Source: Bradyrhizobium sp. 141
GTDB lineage: Bacteria > Pseudomonadota > Alphaproteobacteria > Rhizobiales > Xanthobacteraceae
Assembly (NCBI RefSeq): GCF_023074055.1
Contig: NZ_JADPKR010000002.1
Coordinates: 1 to 64,000 of the forward strand
DNA: 64,000 nt
Direction of reading: 5' to 3'
In this document: in pieces, positions 39,032 through 47,045 of the stretch
Numbering within the stretch: position 1 is the first letter of the stretch
How the letters are laid out: the number at the start of each line of letters is the position of its first letter
The notes under the pieces: model-generated
What the model saw: only the letters and a program-made list of their open reading frames with translations
Database searches by the model: none
Told to the model about the DNA's origin: nothing
Program-made: the position numbers and the translations under genes

Positions 39032-39780
39032 CAGAGCACCCCGGCTTCGTTCTTGAGTTTCGACACCAGCTCGGCGACGTCCTTGACCTTGACACCCGCC
39101 TTGCGGCCCGCCGGCTCTGTCGTTTTGACGACCTCGAGCCGCGGAGCGACATCGACGCCGTAATCGGCAACGGTCTTGTCCGCGATCGGCTTCTTCTTGG
39201 CCTTCATGATGTTGGGCAGCGAGGCGTAGCGCGGCTCGTTGAGACGCAGATCGGTGGTGACGATCGCCGGTCCCTTCAGCTTGACGGTCTGGAGGCCGCC
39301 GTCGACTTCGCGGGTGACCTTGAAGTCGGAGCCTTCGACCTCGAGCTTCGATGCAAACGTCGCCTGCGACCAGCCGAGCAGCGCGGCCAGCATCTGGCCG
39401 GTCTGGTTGCTGTCGTCGTCGATCGCCTGCTTGCCGAGAATGATCAGGCCCGGCTGCTCTTCTTCGGCGATCTTCTTCAGGATCTTGGCGACCGCGAGCG
39501 GCTCGACGCTGCCTTCGGCTTTCACCAGGATGCCGCGGTCGGCGCCCATGGCAAGACCGGTGCGGATCGTCTCCGACGCCTGCGCCGGTCCAATGGAGAC
39601 CACAACGACCTCGGTGGCCTTGCCGGCTTCCTTCAGGCGCAGCGCTTCCTCGACCGCGATTTCGTCGAACGGGTTCATCGACATCTTGACGTTGGCGAGT
39701 TCAACGCCCGATCCATCGCTCTTGACGCGGACCTTGACGTTGTAATCGACCACCCGCTTTACCGGCACTAAGACCTTCAT
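39031..39780 (-). CDS. etfB: Electron transfer flavoprotein subunit beta
   Basis: AMP-binding partner of EtfA. The 249-residue protein begins [16 protein letters not shown], has the recognition-loop region [22 protein letters not shown], and contains [16 protein letters not shown], the conserved ETF-beta signature. The start is the ATG with GAGG four bases upstream. It is translationally coupled to etfA and probably co-transcribed with the adenosyltransferase gene 126 bp upstream. Confidence 0.97.
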   Translation of the reverse strand: MKVLVPVKRVVDYNVKVRVKSDGSGVELANVKMSMNPFDEIAVEEALRLKEAGKATEVVVVSIGPAQASETIRTGLAMGADRGILVKAEGSVEPLAVAKILKKIAEEEQPGLIILGKQAIDDDSNQTGQMLAALLGWSQATFASKLEVEGSDFKVTREVDGGLQTVKLKGPAIVTTDLRLNEPRYASLPNIMKAKKKPIADKTVADYGVDVAPRLEVVKTTEPAGRKAGVKVKDVAELVSKLKNEAGVL

Positions 39781-39906
39781 CGATCCTCTTTCACTCAATT
39801 TGGGAGGGGCGTTATCAACTGGCGCGGAACCTAAAGGCCTGATCTGCCCCGGTCAACGCGCGAACGGGCCTAATTTTAGCCTTCTGAAATGCGGCGGCTC
39901 GATGGG

Positions 39907-40479
39907 TCAGCGGTTCTGGCCCGGAACCCACAGCACGTCGCCGGCACCGTTACCGTTGGCGGCTCGGCTGGCCACAAAAAGGAAGTCCGACAGGCGGTTC
40001 ATATATTGAATGCCAGCTGCGCTGACCGGCTCGCCGGGCCGGGCCGCCAGTTCCACGATCACGCGTTCCGCCCTGCGGCATATCGTGCGCGCCACATGCA
40101 GATAGGCAGCGGCCGGCGTGCCGCCGGGAAGCACGAAGGAGGTGAGCGGCTTGAGCTTGTCGTTGAGCGCGTCGATGTCGCGCTCGAGCCGTTCGACCTG
40201 GCTCGCCACCACGCGCAGCCGCTCCGCCTTGCCTTCACGTTCGGGTACCGCGAGGTCGGCGCCAAGATCGAACAGATCGTTCTGGATGCGGCCGAGCATC
40301 GCGTCGAACTCGGGCATGTCGCCGGTATGGAGCCTGACGACGCCGATGGCGGCGTTGGTCTCGTCGACGGTGCCATAGGCTTCGATGCGCACATCGTATT
40401 TCGGACGCCGCTCGCCGGTTCCGAGCGCCGTCGTGCCGTCGTCACCGGTCTTCGTATAGATGCGATTCAACGTGACCAT
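39907..40479 (-). CDS. PduO-type cob(I)alamin adenosyltransferase
   Basis: Attaches the 5'-deoxyadenosyl group of ATP to cob(I)alamin, making coenzyme B12. The 190-residue protein shows the ATP motif IYTKTGDDGTT near the N-terminus, FVLPGG, ARTICRRAERV and MNRLSDFLFV, all PduO-family marks. A likely consumer is methylmalonyl-CoA mutase, encoded elsewhere. Located between the HIG1 gene and etfBA, all on the same strand. Confidence 0.94.
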   Translation of the reverse strand: MVTLNRIYTKTGDDGTTALGTGERRPKYDVRIEAYGTVDETNAAIGVVRLHTGDMPEFDAMLGRIQNDLFDLGADLAVPEREGKAERLRVVASQVERLERDIDALNDKLKPLTSFVLPGGTPAAAYLHVARTICRRAERVIVELAARPGEPVSAAGIQYMNRLSDFLFVASRAANGNGAGDVLWVPGQNR

Positions 40480-40565
40480 GGAGACCTCTTAATTTTGGGG
40501 CATGATCCTGTCGGAAAACCGCTTCCCATTTTGCGCTAACGCGGCCCGTCGGGTCCGGATCATGC

Positions 40566-40760
40566 CTATCGCCCCATCGCCCAGACCGCGAGCATCGCGA
40601 GGACGATCGCCACGAACTGAAGCAGCACGCGCCAGCGCATCAGCTTCTGCGAGGTGTTGGGCGAGCCGCCGCGCATCATGTTGATAAGACCGAGCAGCAG
40701 CACCAACGCCACGGCGCCGGCGGCCGCCGGCAGGATGAAAGTAGTGAGAAGAGATGCCAT
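40566..40760 (-). CDS. HIG1 domain twin-transmembrane protein
   Basis: A 64-residue membrane protein with two hydrophobic helices (about 6-25 and 45-62) joined by a loop containing NTSQKLMRWRVLLQ, the HIG1-type signature. In mitochondria HIG1 proteins associate with respiratory complexes; bacterial roles are less clear. The long upstream extension of the frame lies in a palindromic repeat and is rejected. First gene of the run towards the adenosyltransferase and etfBA, fitting a respiratory-chain connection. Confidence 0.85.
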   Translation of the reverse strand: MASLLTTFILPAAAGAVALVLLLGLINMMRGGSPNTSQKLMRWRVLLQFVAIVLAMLAVWAMGR

Positions 40761-40817
40761 TAGGGGGTGATAACACCGCGCGCGCCGGTCCGCCATGGTG
40801 CTCCGGCAACCGCCGCC

Positions 40818-40920
40818 GTCATTCCGGGGCGATGCGCAGCATCGAGCGCGGAATCTATCGGGCCACGTCGCAAGCGGCGAGATGGATTCCGGGCTCGCGC
40901 GACGCGCGCCCCGGAATGAC
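40818..40920. repeat. Dispersed palindromic repeat, family E, copy 2
   Basis: A 103-bp element opening GTCATTCCGGGGCGATGCGCAGC and closing GCGCGCCCCGGAATGAC, related to 11648-11772. It lies between the divergent HIG1 and YihY genes. A fragment of the same end (CACCCCGGAATGACGG) is at about 52875-52890. Confidence 0.85.
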
Positions 40921-41000
40921 GGCGGGGCGCTTCGCGATCTGGCTTTTGGGGCAATAATGTCAGAAGGTAGCGGGATGACCTCCGATTTGCGCCGCTTGCC

Positions 41001-41032
41001 TCCCCTCACCTCTCCCCGCGCACGGGGCGAGC
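41001..41032. repeat. Short family-F-like palindrome
   Basis: CCCTCACCTCTCCCCG, a 4-nt loop and CGGGGCGAG resemble a truncated relative of the 20554-20733 element. It ends about 28 bp before the YihY start. Confidence 0.5.
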
Positions 41033-41059
41033 GAGCGGCACCTGTCTTGTAGGTCGCGC

Positions 41060-41953
41060 ATGAAAGCGATCCGCTACATCTACGTCGTGGTGGAGGACGC
41101 GTTCTACACCTTCCTCGCCGATGACGGCTGGGCGATCGCTAGCCATATCGCGCTGTCGACGCTGATGGCGCTGTTCCCGTTCCTGATCGTGCTGACCTCG
41201 CTCGCCGGCTTCTTCGGCTCCAAGGAACTCGCCGACCAGGCCGCCAGCCTGATGTTGCAGATCTGGCCCAAGCAGGTCGCCGATTCGATCTCGGGCGAGG
41301 TTCACGACGTGCTGACCACGACCCGCACCGGCATTCTGACCATCGGCGCGGCGCTGTCGGTCTATTTCGCCTCCAACGGCGTCGAGGCGCTCCGGGTCGC
41401 GCTCAACCGCGCCTATGCGGTGGTGGAGATGCGGCGCTGGTACTGGCTGCGACTGGAGTCGATTGCCTACACGCTGATTGCAGCTTTCACCGCCCTTGCC
41501 ATGGCGTTCCTGATCGTGCTCGGTCCGCTCCTGATCGAAGCGGCGCGACGCCATATCCCGCTGTTCGTCGAGTCGAACGAGAGCATCCTCACCTGGCTGC
41601 GCTACGGCATCACCATCAGTGCGCTGGTGGTGGCGCTGATCATCCTGCATGCCTGGCTACCGGCAGGACGGCGCGGCTTTCTCCAGATCCTGCCCGGCAT
41701 CGTCTTCACCATCGTGGCCTCGCTGATCTCCAGCGTCGTGTTCGGACAATATCTGGCCCGCTTCGCCAACAACTACGTGACGATGTATGCGGGGCTCGCC
41801 TCGGTGATCATCGCGCTGGTGTTTCTGTACTTCATCGCCGCGATCTTCGTTTACGGCGGCGAGCTCAACGCCGCGATCATCAAGTCGCGGCTTCCTCACG
41901 GCGTGTCGCTACAAGCAGCGCAGTCGCTAGCGCCCGCGGAGACACAGGCTTGA
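41060..41953 (+). CDS. YihY/virulence factor BrkB family membrane protein
   Basis: A 297-residue inner-membrane protein with about six helices and the family features FLADDGWAIASHIALSTLMALFPF near the N-terminus and LYFIAAIFVYGGELNAAI near the end. YihY proteins have been linked to envelope lipid transport in E. coli, but the activity is not settled. Formerly misnamed RNase BN. Its last 74 bp overlap the 3' end of the convergent hybrid kinase gene. Confidence 0.9.
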   Translation: MKAIRYIYVVVEDAFYTFLADDGWAIASHIALSTLMALFPFLIVLTSLAGFFGSKELADQAASLMLQIWPKQVADSISGEVHDVLTTTRTGILTIGAALSVYFASNGVEALRVALNRAYAVVEMRRWYWLRLESIAYTLIAAFTALAMAFLIVLGPLLIEAARRHIPLFVESNESILTWLRYGITISALVVALIILHAWLPAGRRGFLQILPGIVFTIVASLISSVVFGQYLARFANNYVTMYAGLASVIIALVFLYFIAAIFVYGGELNAAIIKSRLPHGVSLQAAQSLAPAETQA

Positions 41954-43148
41954 CCAGGAAGGCGTCGGCGCCGGCCTCGCGCGAAGCCGCCTCGTCCTCG
42001 CCGCGACCGGAAACTCCGATGATCGGGATCTGAGCCAGCGGTGCCGGCATCGTGCGGATCCGCCGGATGGCTTCGACGCCGTCGATGCCCGGCAGCACCA
42101 TGTCCATCAGCACCGCATCGAACGCGCCCTGCTCCAGCCGGTTCACGGCGTCCTCGCCGCGCCCGATGAACTCGGCATGATGGCCAAGCTCGGTCAGAAT
42201 GGTGTTGAGCACGACGCGACCGAACGGATTGTCCTCGACGCTGAGGACGCGCAGCGCCGCGACCGCATCTGCGTCCGCTTCGCCCTTCGTCTTGCGTGAT
42301 TTGCGAGGTCCTGCCGCATCGAGCGATACCGTCAGTGTAAAGGTTGCGCCGCTGCCGCGCCGCGGCGCAACGGTAATGTCGCCGCCCATAGCACGCGCCA
42401 ATTGCTTCACCGAGGAAAGGCCGAGGCCAGCGCCGCCGAAGCGCGAGGCGATCGTGACATTGGCCTGGGTAAACGGGCGGAACAGCCGCTTGATCTCGGC
42501 CATGGTCAGGCCAATGCCGCTGTCGGACACCGCGAAAGCGACGCCGACCCTGCCTTTGGCTTTGGCTTTGCCCTTGGCGGGATGCCACGGCTCCACAGCT
42601 AGCGCCACACCGCCCTGATCGGTGAATTTCACGGCATTGTCGATCAGGTTCTCGAGCGCGGCGCGCAGGCGGACGGGGTCGCCGACCACCAGCCCCGGCA
42701 GTTTTCCAGAGATTTCGACCTCGGCCTTTAGACCCTTGGCCGCGGCCCGGCCGGCCAGCGAATCGCCGGCATTGCGGGCAAGCGTTCGCAGGTCGAACAG
42801 ATCCTGCCGCAGCGCGCTTCCCCCCTTCCCGGCCCCCTTGCCGGTTCTGGCGGCATCCACGAACAGGGTGGCAAGGCTCGCCAGGTGCTCGGCACCGGCC
42901 TTGATGGTGTCGGCCCAGCGCCGTTCCCGTTCGCCGAGATCGGAGGTCGCGAGCAGGTCGCTGATCGCCAGAATGCCGGTTAGGGGGGTGCGGACCTCGT
43001 GGGCAAAGGCGGCGAGCGCCGCCTGGACCACATCAGGCGCGACCCCCTTGGTGCTGCGCTTGCGCAACGGGGCGATCGGCCCGGACCGCTTCCGAGGCGG
43101 TCGCTTGGACGTCCGCGTGGTGCGCGCTGCGCGCTTTTTCGCCGCCAT
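41880..43148 (-). CDS. Soluble hybrid histidine kinase with receiver
   Basis: A 422-residue cytosolic sensor kinase. It has a very basic N-terminus (first 35 residues, many Lys/Arg), a HisKA domain with H50 in FAHEVRTPL, a HATPase_c domain (NLIDNAVKF, GIGLTM, GGAGLGLSS) and a C-terminal receiver with D349 (LMDMVLPGIDG). There is no membrane segment or recognisable sensor domain, so the input is unclear. The basic tail could bind DNA or membrane lipids. ATG with AGGGGA upstream. No cognate regulator adjacent. Confidence 0.88.
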   Translation of the reverse strand: MAAKKRAARTTRTSKRPPRKRSGPIAPLRKRSTKGVAPDVVQAALAAFAHEVRTPLTGILAISDLLATSDLGERERRWADTIKAGAEHLASLATLFVDAARTGKGAGKGGSALRQDLFDLRTLARNAGDSLAGRAAAKGLKAEVEISGKLPGLVVGDPVRLRAALENLIDNAVKFTDQGGVALAVEPWHPAKGKAKAKGRVGVAFAVSDSGIGLTMAEIKRLFRPFTQANVTIASRFGGAGLGLSSVKQLARAMGGDITVAPRRGSGATFTLTVSLDAAGPRKSRKTKGEADADAVAALRVLSVEDNPFGRVVLNTILTELGHHAEFIGRGEDAVNRLEQGAFDAVLMDMVLPGIDGVEAIRRIRTMPAPLAQIPIIGVSGRGEDEAASREAGADAFLVKPVSPRALATALLVATRREEAAT

Positions 43149-43252
43149 GAATCCCCTTCGAAGTGTCCCCTTCGAACCCCGGGCTGTCGGCCAAGCATGG
43201 CACGGCGGAACCCCCGGAGTCACGGCGACGTTTCGCTAACCCCCAGAGAAAC

Positions 43253-44125
43253 TTAACCTAATCCCACCAGCTGACGGATGCCGGCAGGCGTGACGCCGGC
43301 CGCGCGCAATTCGCGCAGCCCCGTCGAGCGGCCCGATTTCGACAGCTTCCGCCCCTCGCCGTCGCAAACCAGCCGGTGATGGCGGTAGGCGGGTTCGGGC
43401 AGGCCGAGCAGGACCTGGAGCAGGCGGTGCACTGAGGTGGCGTGAAACAGGTCCTGGCCCCGCACGATTTCACTGACACCCTGGAGCGCGTCATCGACGA
43501 CAACGGACAGATGGTAGCTGGTCGGTGTCTCCTTGCGGGCCAGGATCACGTCGCCCCACGCCTCGGGGCGCGCCGGGACGATGCCGCGCTCGCCGTCGTA
43601 GCCCTCGCCGAGTTCGCTCCAATTCAGACCGGCGGCACGCTGACAGGCGGCCGCCATGTCGAGCCGCAGCGCGTAGCGCACGCCTGACGTGATCAGGCGC
43701 GACCGCTCGTCGGCGGGCAGCGATTTGGAATCGCCGGGATAGAGCGGCGCGCCGTCGGGATCACGCGGCCACGGGCCATCCGCTTCACGCGCGGAAACGA
43801 GCCTTGCGATCTCGGCGCGGCTTTCGAAGGCGGGATAGACGAGGCCAAGCGCGGACAGCTCTTCCAGCGCGGCGCGATAATCGGCGAGATGCTCCGACTG
43901 CCGCCGCACCGGCGTCTCCCAGTCGATCCCGAGCCAGGCGAGATCCTCGTAGATCGCCACCTCGAATTCCGGCCGGCAGCGCGTCGCGTCGATATCCTCG
44001 ATCCGCAGCAACAGCCGCCCGCCGGTCTCGCGCGCCCGGTCGGCATTCAACAGCGCGGAGCAGGCGTGGCCGAGATGCAGGTGGCCGTTCGGGCTCGGGG
44101 CGAATCGGAAAACGGGTGGTGCCAT
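43253..44125 (-). CDS. gluQ: Glutamyl-Q tRNA(Asp) synthetase
   Basis: Adds glutamate to queuosine at position 34 of tRNA(Asp). The 290-residue protein is a class I synthetase catalytic core without an anticodon-binding domain, hence short. It has FAPSPNGHLHLGHA (HIGH-type) and KLSKS in GRKLSKSGR. The Cys-rich zinc site of E. coli GluQ (near CFCTRREI) is replaced by AFESRAEI, so zinc is probably not bound. The start ATG (MAPPVFRFAPSP) was chosen since the upstream extension reads through palindromic repeat B. Confidence 0.9.
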   Translation of the reverse strand: MAPPVFRFAPSPNGHLHLGHACSALLNADRARETGGRLLLRIEDIDATRCRPEFEVAIYEDLAWLGIDWETPVRRQSEHLADYRAALEELSALGLVYPAFESRAEIARLVSAREADGPWPRDPDGAPLYPGDSKSLPADERSRLITSGVRYALRLDMAAACQRAAGLNWSELGEGYDGERGIVPARPEAWGDVILARKETPTSYHLSVVVDDALQGVSEIVRGQDLFHATSVHRLLQVLLGLPEPAYRHHRLVCDGEGRKLSKSGRSTGLRELRAAGVTPAGIRQLVGLG

Positions 44126-44137
44126 TACCTGAATCTC

Positions 44138-44292
44138 GTCATGGCCGGGCTTGTCCCGGCCATCCACGTTCTTCGGTATCACACCGCGAGCGTGTCAAGG
44201 TCAGGACAGATCAGATACGAGCACGGTGTCCCATGCTAAACATGCGCGGTCGCTGGAGAGACGTGGATGCCCGGGTCAAGCCCGGCCATGAC
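44138..44292. repeat. Dispersed palindromic repeat, family B, copy 2
   Basis: Outer arms match copy 1 (GTCATGGCCGGGCTTGTCC, ATCCACG; ACGTGGATGCCCGGGTCAAGC). The element is 155 bp because the centre (about 44170-44255) holds about 70 extra bases, with an inner pair GGTATCACACCG/CGGTGTC. It lies between divergent gluQ and the glycosylase gene. Confidence 0.85.
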
Positions 44293-44316
44293 GCCGGAGA
44301 GGCTTTTCCAATTGCA

Positions 44317-44970
44317 ATGACCATCCACCTCGAAACCCAGTCCGATCTCGAAGAGGCCGTCCACGCGCTGATCAAGCGCGACCCGCGCCTGAAACCCGTG
44401 CTTGCGACGGCGGGCATGCCGGCGTTGCGGCGGCGCGAGCCGGGTTTTGCGGGTCTTGCCCACATCGTCTGCGGGCAGCAACTCTCGACCGCCAGCGCCG
44501 CCGCGATCTGGGGGCGGCTGTCGGCGGCGTTCGATCCGTTCGACCATGAGGTGGTGCGCCGCGCCCGCGCTGACCGGCTGGGGCGGCTCGGCCTCTCTGC
44601 CGCCAAGATCAAGACGCTGAAGCATCTCGCGCGCGAGATCGGCGCGCAGCGGCTGAACCTCGACGTGCTCGCCGAGGAAGATGCCGACGCCGCGCATCAC
44701 ACGCTGATCGCGCTGCCCGGCATCGGCCCCTGGACCGCGGACGTCTATCTGTTGTTTTGCCTCGGCCATGGCGATGCCTGGCCGGCGGGCGACCTCGCCG
44801 TGCAGGAGGCCATCAAGATCGGCCTTGGCCTTCAGGCGCGGCCGACGGAAAAGCAGATGGCGCCGCTCGCCGAACCCTGGCGTCCCCTGCGCGGCGCGGC
44901 GGCGCATCTGTGGTGGAGCTATTATCGCGCGGTGAAGAAGCGCGAGGGCGTGCTGGCAGGGTCAAACTAG
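44317..44970 (+). CDS. AlkA-like DNA-3-methyladenine glycosylase
   Basis: Base-excision repair glycosylase of the helix-hairpin-helix superfamily, 217 residues, without the N-terminal AlkA extension. It has the hairpin LPGIGPWTADVYLLF and catalytic D159 in WPAGDLAVQEA. Likely removes 3-methyladenine and other alkylated purines. The ATG gives MTIHLETQSD; the frame extends further upstream into repeat B. It ends overlapping the convergent LysR gene end by four bases. Confidence 0.9.
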   Translation: MTIHLETQSDLEEAVHALIKRDPRLKPVLATAGMPALRRREPGFAGLAHIVCGQQLSTASAAAIWGRLSAAFDPFDHEVVRRARADRLGRLGLSAAKIKTLKHLAREIGAQRLNLDVLAEEDADAAHHTLIALPGIGPWTADVYLLFCLGHGDAWPAGDLAVQEAIKIGLGLQARPTEKQMAPLAEPWRPLRGAAAHLWWSYYRAVKKREGVLAGSN

Positions 44971-45854
44971 CCGCGCAGCCGCTCGCGATCGGCGCGGGCG
45001 CATTCGGCCACGAAGTCGATCACGGCCCGCACCGCAGGGAGTTCGACGAGGTCGGGATGAGCCAGCAGCCACAGGTCCGCCACGCTGGCGAGCTTCTGCG
45101 GAGCGACGCGCACGAGGTCGGAATAGCTTTCCGCAACGAAGCACGACAGCGCGGAAATTCCGATCCCGGCGCGGACAGCCGCCAGCATGTCGCCCTGCGA
45201 CGAGCAGCGCATCACGATCTTGCCATGGCGCGTGATCGCATCGCTCCAGCGCGCCAGCTGTGCGTTGGAATCCTGGTCGGCAAAGCCGATCACGCTGTGC
45301 CCCTTCCACTCGCCGCTGCGCTCCGGCAGGGACCGGCCGGCGGCATAGTCGCGCGAGGCATAGAAGCCGGTGCCGAGACGGCCGATCTTGCGGCCGACCA
45401 GATTTTCCTCGCCGCTGTCGAGCGGCCGCAGCACGACGTCGGCTTCCCGGCGCCGCACACTGGCCGGAAACGGATGGGTGATGATCTCGAGGCGGATGTG
45501 ATCGTGCGCGCTCAGAAAGGCGTGCAGCCGGGGCATCAGCCAGTGTGAGGCCAGCGTCGCCCCGATCGACAGCTTGACCGTGCCGCGGGCCTTGCGCCCG
45601 CCGGCGCCGACGGCGGCCTCGGCGCGGAGCGCGGCGGCCGCCATCGCCTCGACATGCTCACGCAAAGTACGGCCATCGGCAGTGAGCACGAACCCCTCGG
45701 CAGCGCGGGCCAGCAGCTTGGTGCCGAGCTGCGCCTCCAGCGCCGCGATCTTGCGGCTGACGGTCGGATGGCTGGCGTGCAGCCGCCGCGCCGCGGCGGT
45801 GAAGCTGCCGGTATCCGCCACCGCGACGAAGGTCTTGCAGAGGTCCCAATCCAC
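44967..45854 (-). CDS. LysR family transcriptional regulator
   Basis: A 295-residue LysR regulator with an N-terminal winged helix (FVAVADTGSFTAAARRLHASHPTVSRKIAALE, residues about 9-40, given here as the recognition region) and a periplasmic-binding-like effector domain. It is divergent from the nitronate monooxygenase gene and the five co-directional genes behind it, the usual place for their regulator. A GTTCAA-N2-TTGAAC palindrome lies in the shared promoter region. The effector is unknown. Confidence 0.9.
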   Translation of the reverse strand: MDWDLCKTFVAVADTGSFTAAARRLHASHPTVSRKIAALEAQLGTKLLARAAEGFVLTADGRTLREHVEAMAAAALRAEAAVGAGGRKARGTVKLSIGATLASHWLMPRLHAFLSAHDHIRLEIITHPFPASVRRREADVVLRPLDSGEENLVGRKIGRLGTGFYASRDYAAGRSLPERSGEWKGHSVIGFADQDSNAQLARWSDAITRHGKIVMRCSSQGDMLAAVRAGIGISALSCFVAESYSDLVRVAPQKLASVADLWLLAHPDLVELPAVRAVIDFVAECARADRERLRG

Positions 45855-45886
45855 CGGCAGCTCCGTTCAAAGCTGAATACACGCAT

Positions 45887-45900
45887 GTTCAATCTTGAAC
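45887..45900. promoter_or_regulatory. Candidate LysR operator
   Basis: A perfect palindrome GTTCAATCTTGAAC between the divergent LysR and nitronate monooxygenase genes. A half-site GTTCAA sits about 23 bp away near 45865. Placement 33 bp upstream of the lysR start fits autoregulation plus control of the divergent operon. Confidence 0.5.
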
Positions 45901-46035
45901 GATCCTGCGCGCGCCGTCCAACCCTATAGTGGGGTCAAACCGCGAGGCGGGAGCACCCCGCCAGCGCGACAATCGACATGGAAGCGCTCACCGTCGGCCG
46001 GAAGTACCGGCGATGCGCGTCGTCAGGAGGATCGG

Positions 46036-47010
46036 ATGGCACTGCCTGCCCTGCTCAAGAACAGTCTGGAGCTGCCGGTCGTCGGCTCGCCGCTCTTCAT
46101 CGTCTCCGGACCGGAGCTGGTGATCGCCCAGTGCAAGGCGGGCGTCGTCGGCTCCTTTCCCGCGCTCAACGCCCGTCCGGTCGAGAAGCTCGACGAATGG
46201 CTGAGCCGCATTGAAGACGAGCTCGGCGAATACAAATCGCGCAATCCCGGCAAAAAGATCGCACCCTACGCCGTCAACCAGATCTGCCATGCCTCGAACG
46301 ACCGGCTGATGAAGGACATGGAGACGTGCGTAAAGCACAAGGCGCCCATCATCATCACCTCGCTGCGGCCGCCATCGGAGATCGTCGAGGCCGCGCATTC
46401 CTATGGCGGGCTGGTGTTCCACGACGTCATCAACGTCAAGCATGCACGCAAGGCCGCCGAGCAGGGCGTCGACGGCCTGATCCTGGTCTGCGCCGGTGCG
46501 GGCGGACATGCCGGCACGCTGTCGCCCTTCGCGCTGGTGCGCGAGGTCAAGCAATGGTTTGGCGGCGCGATCCTGCTGTCGGGTGCGATCAGCGACGGTT
46601 TTGGCATCGCCTCGGCGCTGACGCTGGGCGCCGACCTCGCCTATATGGGCACGCGCTTCATCGCGACACAGGAAGCCAATGCCGACGATGTCTACAAGTC
46701 CGCGCTGACGCAGCACGCCGCGCACGACATCGTCTACACGAACCTGTTCACCGGCGTGCACGGCAATTATCTCGGCCCTTCGATCGCCGCAGCCGGGTTA
46801 GACCCGGACAATCTCCCGGCCGCCGACAAGTCGAAGATGAATTTCGGCTCCGGCGGCAACACGAAATCGAAAGCGTGGCGCGACATCTGGGGATCGGGCC
46901 AGGGCATCGGCCAGATCACCGATGTCCCTCCCGTCGCGGAGCTCGTCGACCGGATGAAGGGTGAATTCGATCAGGCCCGGCAGGATTTCCTGATGCGCGC
47001 AAGCGCCTGA
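46036..47010 (+). CDS. Nitronate monooxygenase family flavoprotein
   Basis: A 324-residue FMN-dependent TIM-barrel protein of the nitronate monooxygenase/2-nitropropane dioxygenase family. It has SPLFIVSGPELVIAQCKAG at the N-terminus, VCAGAGGHAG at the phosphate/active-site loop and LTLGADLAYMGTRF near the FMN phosphate. Members oxidise nitronates such as propionate 3-nitronate, but others are enoyl reductase-like. ATG with AGGAGG five bases upstream. First gene of a six-gene co-directional set, divergent from lysR. Confidence 0.88.
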   Translation: MALPALLKNSLELPVVGSPLFIVSGPELVIAQCKAGVVGSFPALNARPVEKLDEWLSRIEDELGEYKSRNPGKKIAPYAVNQICHASNDRLMKDMETCVKHKAPIIITSLRPPSEIVEAAHSYGGLVFHDVINVKHARKAAEQGVDGLILVCAGAGGHAGTLSPFALVREVKQWFGGAILLSGAISDGFGIASALTLGADLAYMGTRFIATQEANADDVYKSALTQHAAHDIVYTNLFTGVHGNYLGPSIAAAGLDPDNLPAADKSKMNFGSGGNTKSKAWRDIWGSGQGIGQITDVPPVAELVDRMKGEFDQARQDFLMRASA

Positions 47011-47045
47011 CGTTTCGCACCACAAGAAGAAAACGGGAGGACACC

